Source: Neostapfia colusana (lineage: Eukaryota; Streptophyta; Magnoliopsida; Poales; Poaceae). From it: a stretch of DNA of 64,000 bases. The stretch spans positions 25,704,824-25,768,823 of the forward strand of contig JASWHV010000007.1 in NCBI GenBank assembly GCA_030760725.1. Reading direction: 5' to 3'. This document shows positions 34,547 to 45,734 of this stretch, piece after piece (the first letter of the stretch is position 1; each line of letters starts with the position of its first letter). The notes beneath the pieces are model-generated. The model searched no databases. It worked only from the letters and a program-made list of their open reading frames with translations, and was not told the DNA's origin. Position numbers and translations under genes: made by a program.

Positions 34547-35650
34547 CTACTTTGTTCTTGTGATTTTGACACCTTTGTCCCGCAAAGAACATGTATGGAA
34601 GCAAAAATCAGCTACCACAAGCTTATGTTGTGTCACAACACACTCCCTCGGGACCACCTTACAATCTAGACACTCCCGTCTATCCTTTCTCCTAGTGAGG
34701 ACAAAGTCAATCTGGCTAGAGTGTTGGGCACTACTAAAGGTCACTAGGTGAGATTGCCTCTTCCTAAAGAGGGTGTTAGCTATCAACAGATCATAGGCTA
34801 CGGCAAAGTCTAGGATGTCCTTACCCTATTGATTTCTATCGCCGCATCCAAAACCTCCATGTACTCCCTCAAATCCTAGGTTAGTTGCACTCACATGACC
34901 ATTGAGATCTCCCCCTATGAGGAGTTTCTCGGTTATCGGTACACTACTAACCATATCCTCCAAGTCCTCCCAAAATTGCCTCTTAGCACTCATGTTGAGC
35001 CCAACTTGTGGGGCATAAGCACTAATGACGTTCAAGACAATGTCCCCAATTACTATCTTGATTAAGATGATCCTATCCCCTCATCTTCGAACATCCACTA
35101 CTCCATCCTTAAGACTCTTATCTATTAGAACACCTACGCCATTCCTAGTCCCAGCCGAACCAGAATACCAAAGCTTGAAACCGGTATTCTCGACTTCTCT
35201 CGCCTTTTGACCCGCCCATCTAGTCTCTTGTACACAAAGGATATTTACTCGTCTCCTAATGGCAACATCTACTAACTCACGTAGCTTCCCCGTCAAGGAT
35301 CCTACATTCCAACTACCCACCCGAAATCTATGTTCCTCGGCTAGCTTCCTTACGCTTTGCACCTGTCGAGTAAGATGCAAAGACCCTTGCTCACTTATCA
35401 CTACATCCGGGCGATGATGTAGCGCGCCACTAAGGTGATGGCGATCCGGCCCTTGCTCATTTAACACCATATCCGGGTTCCGATATGGCGCGCCACTAAG
35501 GCGGTGGCGACCCGGCCCTTGCCCACTTAACACCATACCCGGGTTCCGATATGGCGCGTCGCTAAGAGGGTTACGCCCCAATGAATTTCTATTGGGTTTC
35601 ATTTCCATGAGAATGGCTAAGTGTAGTTGTTGGCTCGCCAAGCCTATCAC
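34547..35650 (-). pseudogene. RTE LINE AP-like endonuclease, broken
   Basis: The minus strand from 35650 gives an N-terminal region with three imperfect repeats of about 22 residues (LSGAPYRNPDMV-like). The exonuclease/endonuclease/phosphatase fold then begins at RVGSWNVGSLTGK, with the catalytic glutamate in CVQETRW. Stops follow near 35081 (after VVDVRR) and near 34826 (after CGDRNQ). Between and after them are VISAYAPQ, GGDLNGH and a C-terminal stretch with QIDFVLTRR and the terminal SDH-like motif altered to VVADF. The enzyme nicks target DNA in living RTE elements; here it cannot be made whole. Confidence 0.88.
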
Positions 35651-36073
35651 AACCCCCTCCTCTTTTACCCGGGCTTGGGACCGGCTATGTCATTACAACT
35701 AGTCCATTTTCTATCCAGAGACAAAATCGGACTTGTCCAGCTGATATCGGACTAGTCCGTTTTCTGGTCAGAAAGAAAATCGGACTAGTCCGGTTGATAT
35801 TGGACTAGTCCGCACATGCTGAAATTGTGCAGTTAGTTTGATTTCTTCCACTTGAGCTCTTGGGGTGTGTTTCTCCAACACACTCTATACTAAGTATTTT
35901 AATATTTTCAGCTCCTGAGCTCTTATCAATTTGGATCCTCCTTCTCCTTTCTTTTTGCACTTTCTTCCTGATTTCTTTTAAGAACCTATGCTCATCTCAA
36001 CAATTTTGGTAGGGTCTCGTTTGTTTGTCATAAATCAACCAAAACCCACAAGGGATGCCTAGATGCACTTTTA

Positions 36074-36087
36074 GTCTCCCCCTTTTT
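36074..36087 (-). other. Copia polypurine tract
   Basis: Minus-strand CCAAAAAGGGGGAGAC directly precedes the 3' LTR. Confidence 0.85.
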
Positions 36088-36482
36088 GGTGATTGATGAC
36101 AACCAATTGAGATCTCACAAATATGACAATAAGAATTCAGATTTTCATAAAGTGTGAGCAATAGTTTTGATGTGAATAACATAATGAGCATAATCATCAA
36201 CAGTTTCAATCCTACATAACAGTTGTAAACATACGCCATTAATCATAAGCATAACATAGTCATCTCACAAAAAGCATAATGATAACATAAGTCTTACAAA
36301 TGCATAATGGTAGCATAAGTCTTACAACGGCATAATGATAGCATAGGTCTTACACAAGCTCATTTCTTAAGCTAGGACACAAAAGGAAAGACCTACGACC
36401 TAAGACTCCCCCTCAATCTCTCCCCCTTTGGCATCAAAGCACCAAAAAGAAGGAGAGGAGGGATCTACTTGTCGTCGCCGGC
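36088..36482 (-). repeat. Spacer with a 28-bp tandem repeat (36274-36357)
   Basis: Noncoding gap between the third ORF and the polypurine tract. It holds three imperfect 28-bp copies of GCATAATGATAGCATAAGTC plus TTACAA..., starting at 36274, 36302 and 36330. Confidence 0.75.
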
Positions 36483-38030
36483 TCACTCCTCGCTGTCGGT
36501 CTTTTCTTCATCTTCATCATCAGCCTGAGGAAGAGGAGGAGAGGAGCCACTTGTTGTGCCAAAGTAGGCACGCTCTGATGGAGAGAGAGGAGGAAGCTCT
36601 GTAAAATCAGATGCAGAGTCCTCTGAGATGACCGGGGATCCAATGGGCTCAATCTCCAGTTTTTGGCATATTTCTTTGACATTGGCCTTCATGTATCTCA
36701 TTTCTTCTTTTCTTGCCTTGTTCATCTTATGAAGCTTCACCTTAGTTTTGCTGCAAGAACTGAAAATAGCAGCCAAAAACTTCATAACTCCACTAGAGGA
36801 ACCTTTGTGTGGAGAGACCCTAGTCTTGGATGAAGGCCTTGTATCTTCTTGAGCTCTCTCTGGATGTTCTTCAGGTGATCCAGGTGAGGAGGCAGCTGGG
36901 AGGGAGGCCTGAGGAGGCTTCTGAGACCTTAGAGCAGTGTGCTCTACATCCTTAATAAACTCAATTCCTGTGACTTTCTCAATCATGAACATCAAGTAAG
37001 GTGCATAGCCACATGAACGGTTTGGTGTGCAGGATATGTTCACCATGTCATTCCAAATATAATTGAAGATATTAAATCTTCTCCTCCTGCTGATTACCTT
37101 CATCAAGGTTCTCAAATAACCTTGGACGCTCCTGGCATCTCCATCCTTTGGAGCAATGGTCTTCTGAAGCACTCTGTTGAGAACAATGAAGAAGGGCTTC
37201 ATGTTCTTGGTTGAGGGAGGATTGAATGGGAGTCGAGTATAATAGAGAAACTCCATCTTGTCCTTCTCAACAACTTCCAGATTGTGGATCACAATCTCAT
37301 CATTGTCGGCGTCCACAAGATGCAGCAGTCTGGCAAACTCAGTATAAGAAATTGTGTACTTGGATCCATGTGTCATCCAAGTCACTTTGTCTTCTCCATC
37401 ATGAGCAAAGTGGCAAGTTGAATAAAACTGGGCAATGATCTCATCATTCCAGTTGTACCTGAAGGCGAGCAGGTCCTTGAGTCCATGTCTCTCTGCAGCA
37501 TCTATGACCTCCTCAAAGGCTTCACAGCTCTTCCTTTCAAAGTATGTCCAGTTGATCCATTGACTTCGGACCACTGGAGTCTTCATTTGGAGGTACACCG
37601 AACTGTAGTAGTCCGAGTGAAAGTTGCTGCAAAATCTCTTGTCGGCTGCCTTTTTGTCGGAGCTATAGGAATCAACCCTCCTCAGGTTCCATGCCACATC
37701 ACTCCCCTTGCCATTGAACTTTTCCTCCGAGGGATCCCTATGTCCCAGCCTTGGAGTTGTCATCTTGAGGGGACCAATTGGTCCGGAAGCAAGCCCCTTT
37801 CCCTTGCCCTTAGTTTGGCGTTGAGCCACCGAGCTAGAACCAACCACATTTGCTTTTGAAACTGGTCTCTTGATTGTCACCTTTCGACACACCCTAGGTG
37901 GGGTGAGTGAAGGCTTGGCAGCACGCTCTTGTCGCTTGTTGGAGAGAGACTCTGGAGGATGAGGCATCACATCTTGATCTTGATCCATCTCGGCCTCAAA
38001 GTCGGAGAGACTCTTATTTGATCCTGACAT
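36483..38030 (-). CDS. Third ORF of the copia element (plant-transposon-protein-like, unknown function)
   Basis: An intact 515-codon frame on the minus strand. I chose ATG 38030 (MSGSNKSLSDFEAEMDQ); an upstream ATG at 38162 would add 44 residues from repeat-derived sequence. The N-terminus is acidic, then basic and Pro/Ser-rich (about residues 20-100). A globular central region (about 115-380) includes SSVYLQMKTPVVRSQWINW, FYSTCHFAHDG, WMTHGSKYTISYTEFARLL and SCGYAPYLMFMIEKVTG, resembling the putative plant transposon protein domain found in other plant elements. The C-terminus is Ser/Pro-rich, with a short charged helix (KMNKARKEEMRYMKANV) and an acidic end. No signal peptide or membrane segment is evident, so it is not an obvious envelope. 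It is the only undamaged long frame in this element. Confidence 0.75.
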   Translation of the reverse strand: MSGSNKSLSDFEAEMDQDQDVMPHPPESLSNKRQERAAKPSLTPPRVCRKVTIKRPVSKANVVGSSSVAQRQTKGKGKGLASGPIGPLKMTTPRLGHRDPSEEKFNGKGSDVAWNLRRVDSYSSDKKAADKRFCSNFHSDYYSSVYLQMKTPVVRSQWINWTYFERKSCEAFEEVIDAAERHGLKDLLAFRYNWNDEIIAQFYSTCHFAHDGEDKVTWMTHGSKYTISYTEFARLLHLVDADNDEIVIHNLEVVEKDKMEFLYYTRLPFNPPSTKNMKPFFIVLNRVLQKTIAPKDGDARSVQGYLRTLMKVISRRRRFNIFNYIWNDMVNISCTPNRSCGYAPYLMFMIEKVTGIEFIKDVEHTALRSQKPPQASLPAASSPGSPEEHPERAQEDTRPSSKTRVSPHKGSSSGVMKFLAAIFSSCSKTKVKLHKMNKARKEEMRYMKANVKEICQKLEIEPIGSPVISEDSASDFTELPPLSPSERAYFGTTSGSSPPLPQADDEDEEKTDSEE

Positions 38031-38784
38031 GATTTCTGACAAGGAAGATACAAATGGGTATGAATAATCAAGGATGCCAAAGGATTGCATTGAGTTGACA
38101 TAAGCTAGGATTCCCTGACAAAATCCCTGAATCAGGGCATACCGGACTAGTCCAATGTTCAAGGTTAGACTAGTCCGGAGTACTGGACTTGTCCGCTTGA
38201 AGAACGGACTAGTCCGTTATGAGGCTGCTCAAGCCATAACTTGTCGAAATTTGAGGTTATTCAATGCAAATATGGTCTAAGGTACATGGAATGCATCAAT
38301 AGAGCATGCATTGACTAAAGGAGCTAAGCTATTTGAGCAAAAACAACGAATATAGAAGGTTCTAGGGTTTGGAGCGAAGTTTACCAAATACTTCGATTCG
38401 AAGCGTTGAAGGAGTTCTTGATCCGGACTAGTCTGTGGTCTTTGATCCTTTTGCAATGGAGATCGATTCCCATGGAAATTTGGGTGGTTTTGATGGAGAA
38501 CTTGTAAATCCGCCTTGGGAGCACTTGAGTGAGGAGAGAGAGAGTGGGGAGGTTTGTGAGGATGAATAAGATTAGATTTGAGCCGTCCCTAGGGTTATGG
38601 AGTCGAAATATCGGACTAGTCCGGACCATATCGGACTAGTCCGTTTTCTGGTCAGAGAGAAAATCGGACTAGTCCGTGGTGTCCGGACTAGTCCAGTCTA
38701 ACGGACCTAGTACGGACTAGTCTACAAGTGCGGACTATTCCGGGGTGACCACGGACCCTTGTACAGAAGTGTATAACATACACA

Positions 38785-38851
<67 letters not shown>

Positions 38852-39064
38852 GTATATGTATTTAAAAGTTCCTATTAAGGAATAAGGGACAAAGGCACAC
38901 AGATATTCTTGACGAATATGATCAGTAAACATACAACAATCAATCTATGACCATGATTCACCAAGATCAAGTAACTAACATAGTTTTTAGGAGAAAAATA
39001 GAGAGAGATGATTTTTCAACACTATTAACATGATTTTGAGGATGGCATACAGGTATGCAAGTTT
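38031..39064 (-). repeat. Spacer with CGGACTAGTCCG palindromes and a microsatellite
   Basis: About 1 kb between RNase H and the third ORF. Near 38150-38220 and 38610-38750 it holds several copies of CGGACTAGTCCG, the palindrome that also fills this element's LTRs. A (CA)n(TA)n microsatellite follows at about 38777-38851. No gene seen. Confidence 0.8.
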
Positions 39065-40554
39065 TCAAGCCACGTTTCGAGCATCAAGGACATTTAGTTT
39101 ATTTCGGAGCTCACAAAAGCGTTTTTCATCAAGTAGCTTGGTAAAGATATCGGCTAGTTGTTTTTTAGTGTTGACATGGGAAATGGCTATGTCTCCTTTC
39201 ATTGAGTGATCTCTTAAAAAATGATCTCGGATATCTATGTGTTTGGTTCTAGAGTGCTCAACAGGGCTACGGACAATTTTAATTGCACTCTCATTGTCAC
39301 AAAGGAGAAGGATGCGGCTCATATTGTAACCATAATCCCTTAGAGTTTGTCGCATCCAAAGGAGTTGTGCACAATAACTCTCGGCTGCAACATACTCCGC
39401 TTCGGCTGTGGATAGGGCAATTGAATATTGTTTCTTGGAGGACCAAGAAACTAGGGATCTACCTAGGAATTGGCAAGTACCAGAAGTACTTTTTCTATCT
39501 ACCTTGCATCCGGCATAATCTGCATCGGAGTATCCAATGAGATTGAATTCTAAACCTTTGGGATACCAAAAGCCTAGGTTGGGTGTATGAACTAAATATC
39601 TCAAGATCCTTTTAACGGCTGTCAAACAACATTCCTTAGGATTGGCATGAAACCTTACACACAAACATACACTCAACATGATATTAGGCCTAGATGCACA
39701 TAAATAGAGTAAGGAGCCAATCATGGAACGATATACCTTTTGATCCACATTTGGTCCGTCTTCATTTAGATCCAAGTGTCCATTTGTCGCCATGGGAGTC
39801 TTTATGGGATTTGCTTTATCCATTCCAAACTTCTTGAGAATGTCTTGAGTGTACTTTGTTTGGCTTATGAATGTCCCGTCCTTTTGTTGCTTCACTTGGA
39901 ATCCCAAGAAGTACCTCAACTCTCCCATCATGGACATCTCGAATCTACTGTCATAATCTTGCTAAATTCTTGGCAAAAGGATTTGTTAGTTGAACCAAAT
40001 ATAATATCATCAACATAGATTTGGCAAATGAAGAGATCATCATAAAAGTGTTTAGTGAACAAGGTGTAATCATCTTTTCCAATTTTTAAGTCATTTTCAA
40101 TCAAAAAATCTCTAAGGCACTCATACCAAGCTCTAGGAGCTTGTTTGAGGCCATAGAGAGCCTTATGTAGTTTGAACACATAGTCGGGGTGCTCTTGATC
40201 TTCAAAACCAGGTGGTTGCTCCACGTACACCTCCTCCTTGATCTGTCCGTTGAGAAAGGCGCTTTTCACGTCCATTTGATAAAGCTTGAAATCATGGTGA
40301 GTAGCATATGCAAGTAATATACGAATCAATTCAAGCCTAGCTACGGGAGCAAAATTCTCATCGAAATCCAAACCTTCGACTTGTGAGTACCCTTTTGCCA
40401 CAAGTCGTGCCTTGTTCCTTGTTACCACTCCATGTTCGTCTTGCTTGTTGCGGAAGACCCATTTAGTGCAGACGACATTGGACTTGGGTCTTTCAACAAG
40501 CTCCCACACTTCGTTCCTTTTGAAGTTGTTCAATTCTTCTTGCATCGCCATCAC
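39065..40554 (-). pseudogene. Copia reverse transcriptase and RNase H, one frameshift
   Basis: On the minus strand the RT begins near 40554: WELVERPKSNVVCTKWVF, KARLVAKGYSQVEGLDFDE, YQMDVKSAFLNG and LYGLKQAPRAW, followed by the catalytic IYVDDIIFGST. One missing base near 39935 shifts the frame. The second part (39937-39065) continues with MSMMGELRYFLGFQV and then RNase H: YSDADYAGCKVDRKSTSG, STAEAEYVA, LLCDNESAI and KHIDIRDHFLRD. All landmark residues are present, so damage is limited to the indel. The RT sequence fits the SIRE/Maximus lineage. Confidence 0.92.
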
Positions 40555-41451
40555 CTAATCTGGATCTTTTAATGCATCCTCAACCCTGTATGGTTCCAAA
40601 GAAGATACAAAGGAACAGTGTTCACAAAAAATAGTTATGCGAGATCGAGTTATTACTCCCTTTCGAATGTTACTGATTATGTTGTCAACGGGGTGATCTT
40701 TTTGGATGCTATGGTGTACTCTTGGATGTGGCACTTGTGGTATTGAGTCTTCATTATCATCTTCTTCTCCCCCTGGATAGTTGCCCTCATTTATGTTTTG
40801 GCCTTCTTGATTTTCTTAAGGTTGATCTTGTATGGAAGCTCCCCCTTGATCATTTTCCTCCATCTGTGGTTCATTTTCTTCATTCGCATTTGAAGGTGGC
40901 ACTTGTGGTCGAACATCGCCCAATGCCATTCTTCTTAATGCTTGACATGGAGCTTCTTCTTGATCTAGCACATATTGATTAACTTGCTCTTCTTGAGAGC
41001 CGTTAGTTTCATCGAACACTACGTCACGTGCTATTTCAACAAGCCCGGAGGTTTTGTTGAAGACACGATAAGCGTAGGAGTTCGAATCATAGCCAAGTAA
41101 GAAACCTTCATCGGACTTCGAAGCCCTTGGCTTCTTATTTAAAATATAACATTTTGAACCAAAAATTCAAAAATATAAAATATTTGGCTTGTTACCCGTG
41201 AGTAGTTCATAAGAGGTTTTCTTGAGCAACTGATGAAGATATAGTCGATTTATGGCGTGACAAGCGGTGTTAACCGCTTCAGCCCGAAACATGTCCGAAG
41301 TCTTGTATTCGTCGAGCATTGTCCTTGACATCTCAATGAGAGTTCTGTTCTTCCTTTCAGCTACTCCATTTTGTTGAGGAGTATATGGTGCTGAAAATTC
41401 GTGCTTTATCCCTTCTTCGTCTAGATACTCCTCAACTTGGGTGTTCTTGAA
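40555..41451 (-). pseudogene. Copia integrase C-terminal half and linker
   Basis: Minus strand, same frame as the flanking pol pieces, with stops near 41450 (after RSDNGI), near 41168 and at 40816. It holds the third catalytic residue of integrase (E in PQQNGVAERKNRT), the region ending VFGSKCYIL-like, and then an acidic, Gln/Glu-rich linker leading to the RT. Confidence 0.82.
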
Positions 41452-42282
41452 TTATATCCCATTGTCGCTTCGTATGTTCTTTATATTCAATGAGAATTCA
41501 TTTTGGGCACGCTTGATGAACTTCTTGAGGGTTCCTTGAGTTTCTGTCTTATCATACAAAAAGAAAACCCACGTGAAGCGTGAAAAATCATCAACAATGA
41601 CTAGACCGTATTTATTATCGCCGTTGCTTATGTATGCAATTGGACCGAATAGATCCATGTGAAGGAGCTCAAGCGGTCTTGTTGTAGTCATAACATTCTT
41701 CGCGGGATGGGTTGCTCCTACTTGCTTCCCTGCTTGGCACGCTCTACACAGCCTGTCTTTCTCAAAAACAACATCCTTTAAACCTCGGATGTGATCGCCT
41801 TTGAGGAGTTTTTGAAGATTCCTCATACCAACATGTGCTAGCCGTCTATGCCACAGCCAACCCATGTTGGTCTTTGCAATCAAGCATGTGTCAAGTTCGG
41901 CTTTATCTTTGTTGAAGTCAACTAGATAAAGTTTTCCCTTCAACACACCCTTGAACGCAATTGAGTTATCACTTCTTCTAAAGACAGTCACACCCTCATA
42001 AGTGAATAAGCAATTATAACCCTTGTCACATAATTGAGATATGGACAAAATATTATAATCCAGGGAGTCAACATGTAAAACACAAGAGAGAGTATGTTGT
42101 GATGAAATTGCAATTTTACCAGTACCAAGCACTTTTCCTTGACTATTATCACCAAAATAAATGCCTTCGTTTGGGTCTTCATTTTCTTCATATTCCATAA
42201 ACATTCTTCTTTCTCCGGTCATGTGATTGGTGCATCCACTATCTAGCACCCATTTTGCTCCACCGGATGAGTAAGTCTGCAA
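41452..42282 (-). pseudogene. Copia protease and integrase N-terminal half
   Basis: A 276-codon frame on the minus strand. It starts with the aspartic protease site WVLDSGCTNHMTGE. Later come the GAG-pre-integrase/HHCC zinc region (WHRRLAHVGMRNLQ...CRACQAGKQ) and the integrase core with the first two catalytic aspartates (LHMDLFGP and RSDNG). It ends in a TAA exactly after the second, where relatives have glutamate. A TAA at about 42289 separates it from gag. Confidence 0.92.
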
Positions 42283-42288
42283 AACAAT

Positions 42289-43362
42289 TTATGCCTTGGT
42301 TTTAGGTACCCAAGCTTTCTTGGGTCCTTTGAGGTTAGTCACAAGTGATTTGGGCACCCACACATGAGACTTGGTATTTCCATGGCGTGGCCCAATATAT
42401 TTAGCATAAACTCTTCCAAGATTACTTTTCATAAGTACATATGAAGAATCAAAGTTTCTAAGTAGAAGTTGTTGTTCATATGTGTTCACATTGTTAAATT
42501 TATCAACATTTACTAAGCTTTGTAGCTTGAGAAGAGTTTCCCTTGACAAAGGCAATGCAACCCTTGTTATTCTTTGACTTCTAGCGTTGTGCTTTTCACC
42601 ATTAGAATATCCAATGCCATATTTGACATTAGGAGGTCTTGTGCCCGAGTATGCACTGCGTGCATACTTGATCTTCTCCTTGTCAAATATGCCACTTTGA
42701 GAAGATTGCTTGTCCTTTGTCAAGTTTGGCTTTTTCTTCATGTTAGTGCCACTTTTGGCACAGGTGCAAGTAATACTAGTTTTAGACTTTATGTGTTGAG
42801 AAGGTGAGCTAGAAGTTGATGAAGAACCACTTTGCTTGAGTGACTAAACTTGTCCCTCAAGGATCTTGTTAACTTTGGTTAACTTAGCAAGTTCATCTTT
42901 GATGGTGGTGTTTGAGTCTTTTAACTTCAAGCAAGCTTCCTTGCTTGAAGCTAATTCAAGCTCTAGTGATTTATTTTGTTCCTTTTCAAGTTCACGAAGC
43001 TTTTCAATCTCAAGATATTCCTCCTTTTGGGAGATGATCATATCTTCCTGATGATTGACTAACTTCTCCATATCAACAAGCTTATCAAGTAGAAATTTCA
43101 TTTTAGCAGCTGTCTTTTTGTCAAACCCCTAAGCATATATTCATCTTCATTACTGCTATCATCCTCACTAGAATTATCACTATCACTAGTAAAAGAATGC
43201 GAGAAGGAAGATTTAGTTGGTACCTTTCGTTTACCTTCCTTTGCCATTAGACAGGTGTTGTCAGTGTCCTTCCATACGCCCATCGTTGGGAAGAGAGTGG
43301 ATTTTTTGGTAGTCTTCTTTATGGCTATAGTGGCCATCTCCTCTTCTTCTTCGGATGAGGAT
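42289..43362 (-). pseudogene. Copia gag, C-terminal part (coiled coil)
   Basis: Right after the solo LTR the minus strand encodes an acidic stretch (ESSSEEEEEMATIAI), a linker (MGVWKDTDNTCLMAKEGKRK) and a long leucine/glutamate/lysine-rich coiled coil (43101-42844, for example LELELASSKEACLKLKDS). A frameshift lies near 43130 and a TAG at 42844. A basic region (42741-42289) with VWVPKSLV leads to the protease. Such an extended gag tail is usual for the SIRE lineage. Confidence 0.82.
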
Positions 43363-45534
43363 TCATCTGTGACGCCCTCAATTTTGTGGAAAACCACGGA
43401 ACCGAGAACTAATGCGTATGTGTGCCCAGGATGTTCATCACACATACACATATGTTCCACAAACTGAATTCAGATTATATATTACCACGAATAACAGAGT
43501 TTATTACAATATCTCATGAGTCTTGGACTCATGCTCACGACAGAAGTCTTTATTTCTATGCAGCGGAAGTCTTTATTCTAATGCGGAAGCAATTTAACTA
43601 ATGCGGAAGCAAATCTAGGCAGCGATGACTCCATCTCTATTCCATTCCCACAGGCAAGGTTGAGAACAGATCACACGCCTAATGCTCCATTTGGTCTTCA
43701 TAGTAGTCTTCTCCTGCTGCTGATGATGAAATAATGCAAGTTTGAGTACAATGATGTACTCAGCAATTGCGGGAAAATATGATATGAAATCTCATAACAA
43801 GGTAGGTATAAAAAGGCTCATCGCAGAAAGCAAAGATATTTATCAAAACCATAATAAAACAGCAACTCATCTTTAAGTGAATGCAATCCCAACATGTATT
43901 AAAATACCAATCATACCTCCATTGTGTTCATTACCTTTCCATGTCATAACCGGTCATCAATCAACCTCATTCTCACGAATACCTCCTCGTATTCGCTACC
44001 ATCTCACGAATACTATCTCGTATCCGCTACCATTTCATCTCATAAACAACTTTGTCTCCACCGAGACCAACCTTGTTGCCATGACTCAACAGTCATGCAA
44101 CCATCTTATCACCCGGACTCAACAGTCCCAAAACCAGACCATAACCAAACCATCCAAAACCATAACCAATAACCTTTCCAATAACCATCCCAACTAATCA
44201 TGGCAGTTGGCCAGGCGCTCGTGACCGTAAGCTCGGCTATCATGATAGTTTTAAGAACTCTGCAGAGTTTGCACCTCTTTACCCACAAGTTTGTGATTTC
44301 GTCACCTGTCGACGACTGCAGAACCTCCATTATACCAGTACACAACCGTCGGTGTATGGCCAAGAGATCACAAAATAGCCTTTACAAAGGGGTTACTAGA
44401 TGTATGGACTCACTAAGGTTTCACCGGCAGGCTAGAATCTCCAATTCTCCCACCCACGGGCCCCCTCTTGTGCCATGCAGTTCCCAGGGCAGTCCTCACT
44501 CGACTCCCATTCCCCGCGCCTTCCACAGTCCATAACATTCTAGCAACTTACCTAATTACTCAGCTAAACCGCACCCATACTTGGCCTTGTGGTGGCACTG
44601 TTATCCTGGCATGTGCATGCATGAACCGGTCCTTAGATCTACGGCAAGTAAACCACCATCTCATGCTACCTCATTCACAAACCCAGGCTTGCCTAGATCC
44701 CCCTCCAATCCATGTTCATTAAAAACATTAGTTCATTATTATCATTACGAGTGCAGTTAGCTAGACACATCTATCTCGCTTCCCAATCCCATGGACTCAG
44801 CGAAGCATAAAAGTAAAAACCATACCCGACTCATAAACTTCCCTGGCGACAAGGGTGGTTTAACCAAAGCTAGTAAACTCCTACAAAAGGGTTTCCCATC
44901 ATGTTTGACTCAGCACACACACCTTTTCGCAAAACAAAAAAGTTTTTCCTAAAACATAGGATCAATATGGTCAAGGAGCACTTGCCTTGTTCTTGTGGTT
45001 CTGGTGGCTCTTGGATCTCGAAACCTTGTTGTTGCAGCTCGTCGTAAACAGCTCCCTGAGCTTGTCCTGCTATACAGGATCGCACACATACAAGATTCAC
45101 AACAATCAATATCATGCACAAACTTTAACTAGATGCGATGATGCATATGCATGTTATCCTATAATGCAGTTTTATTAGATCGGTTTGTACGCGTTCTTGC
45201 ATGGTTTTATGATGAACAGAGGTGTTCGGATCAAATGTGGACGTGGCGATGACCTTGTCTTTAGATCAACCCGATCAACAAGTGATCTGTCCATGAGAAA
45301 GCTTCTGTTCGAAAGGAATCGAAGAACAGATACAAAGAAGACACACCAATGTCATAAGGTGGTATTGGAGACCTACCTTACGTTTTTCTAGGTCTCGGGT
45401 CCTTCTCAAATCGTTGGGCTCTCTTCCGGCGATCTTCCTTGCTGAACTCCGGCGATGGCTTTCTCGGCGAGTTGAGGCTAGGGCTCTAAGTCGTCGGCTT
45501 AGGAGTTGGAAAAGAAGTTCGTGGTTCTGGGTTC

Positions 45535-45542
45535 TATTTATA
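45535..45542 (-). promoter_or_regulatory. TATA box of solo LTR-1
   Basis: Minus-strand TATAAATA followed by GAACCC, about 960 bp into the LTR. Confidence 0.55.
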
Positions 45543-45734
45543 ATCGGGAGAAGAAGAGTCCTAATCTGATTGTATTCTGGATAAGAGTCCTATTCAGATC
45601 GTCGTTGAATCCTAACATCTTATATTTAGTTGATTTGGAGCGGTAACATTGTTGAATTCAGGTCGGTTTCTCCTCCGTACCGGTATTTATACGCGTACAG
45701 AATCCAAAACCGTTCCAGAACTTGTTACCTCCTC

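Larger units (their letters stand above)
32315..35697 (-). mobile_element. RTE-type LINE, near full length (3383 bp)
   Basis: A non-LTR retrotransposon on the minus strand, flanked by an exact 17-bp target duplication ACTAGTCCATTTTCTAT (32298-32314 and 35698-35714). The 3' end on the minus strand is a (GTT)n run (32315-32335), typical of RTE elements. The 5' end begins near the CATAGCCGGTCCCAAGCCCGGG motif common in plant RTE LINEs (from memory), so it looks full length. It encodes an AP-endonuclease and a reverse transcriptase, both broken. Confidence 0.93.
31344..36073 (-). repeat. Copia 3' LTR, interrupted by an RTE LINE
   Basis: The pieces 31344-32314 and 35715-36073 together match 47850-49171 (about 1.33 kb). 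The minus-strand start is TAAAAGTGCATCTAG where the 5' LTR has TGAAAGTGCATCTAG, a mutated terminal base. It contains several CGGACTAGTCCG palindromes. The TATA region near 32157 is mutated compared with 48661. Confidence 0.9.

Noticed and set aside
36483..38030. Classical envelope protein in the copia third ORF
   Set aside because: No signal peptide, membrane segment or coat-protein motif is visible; only the position is envelope-like.
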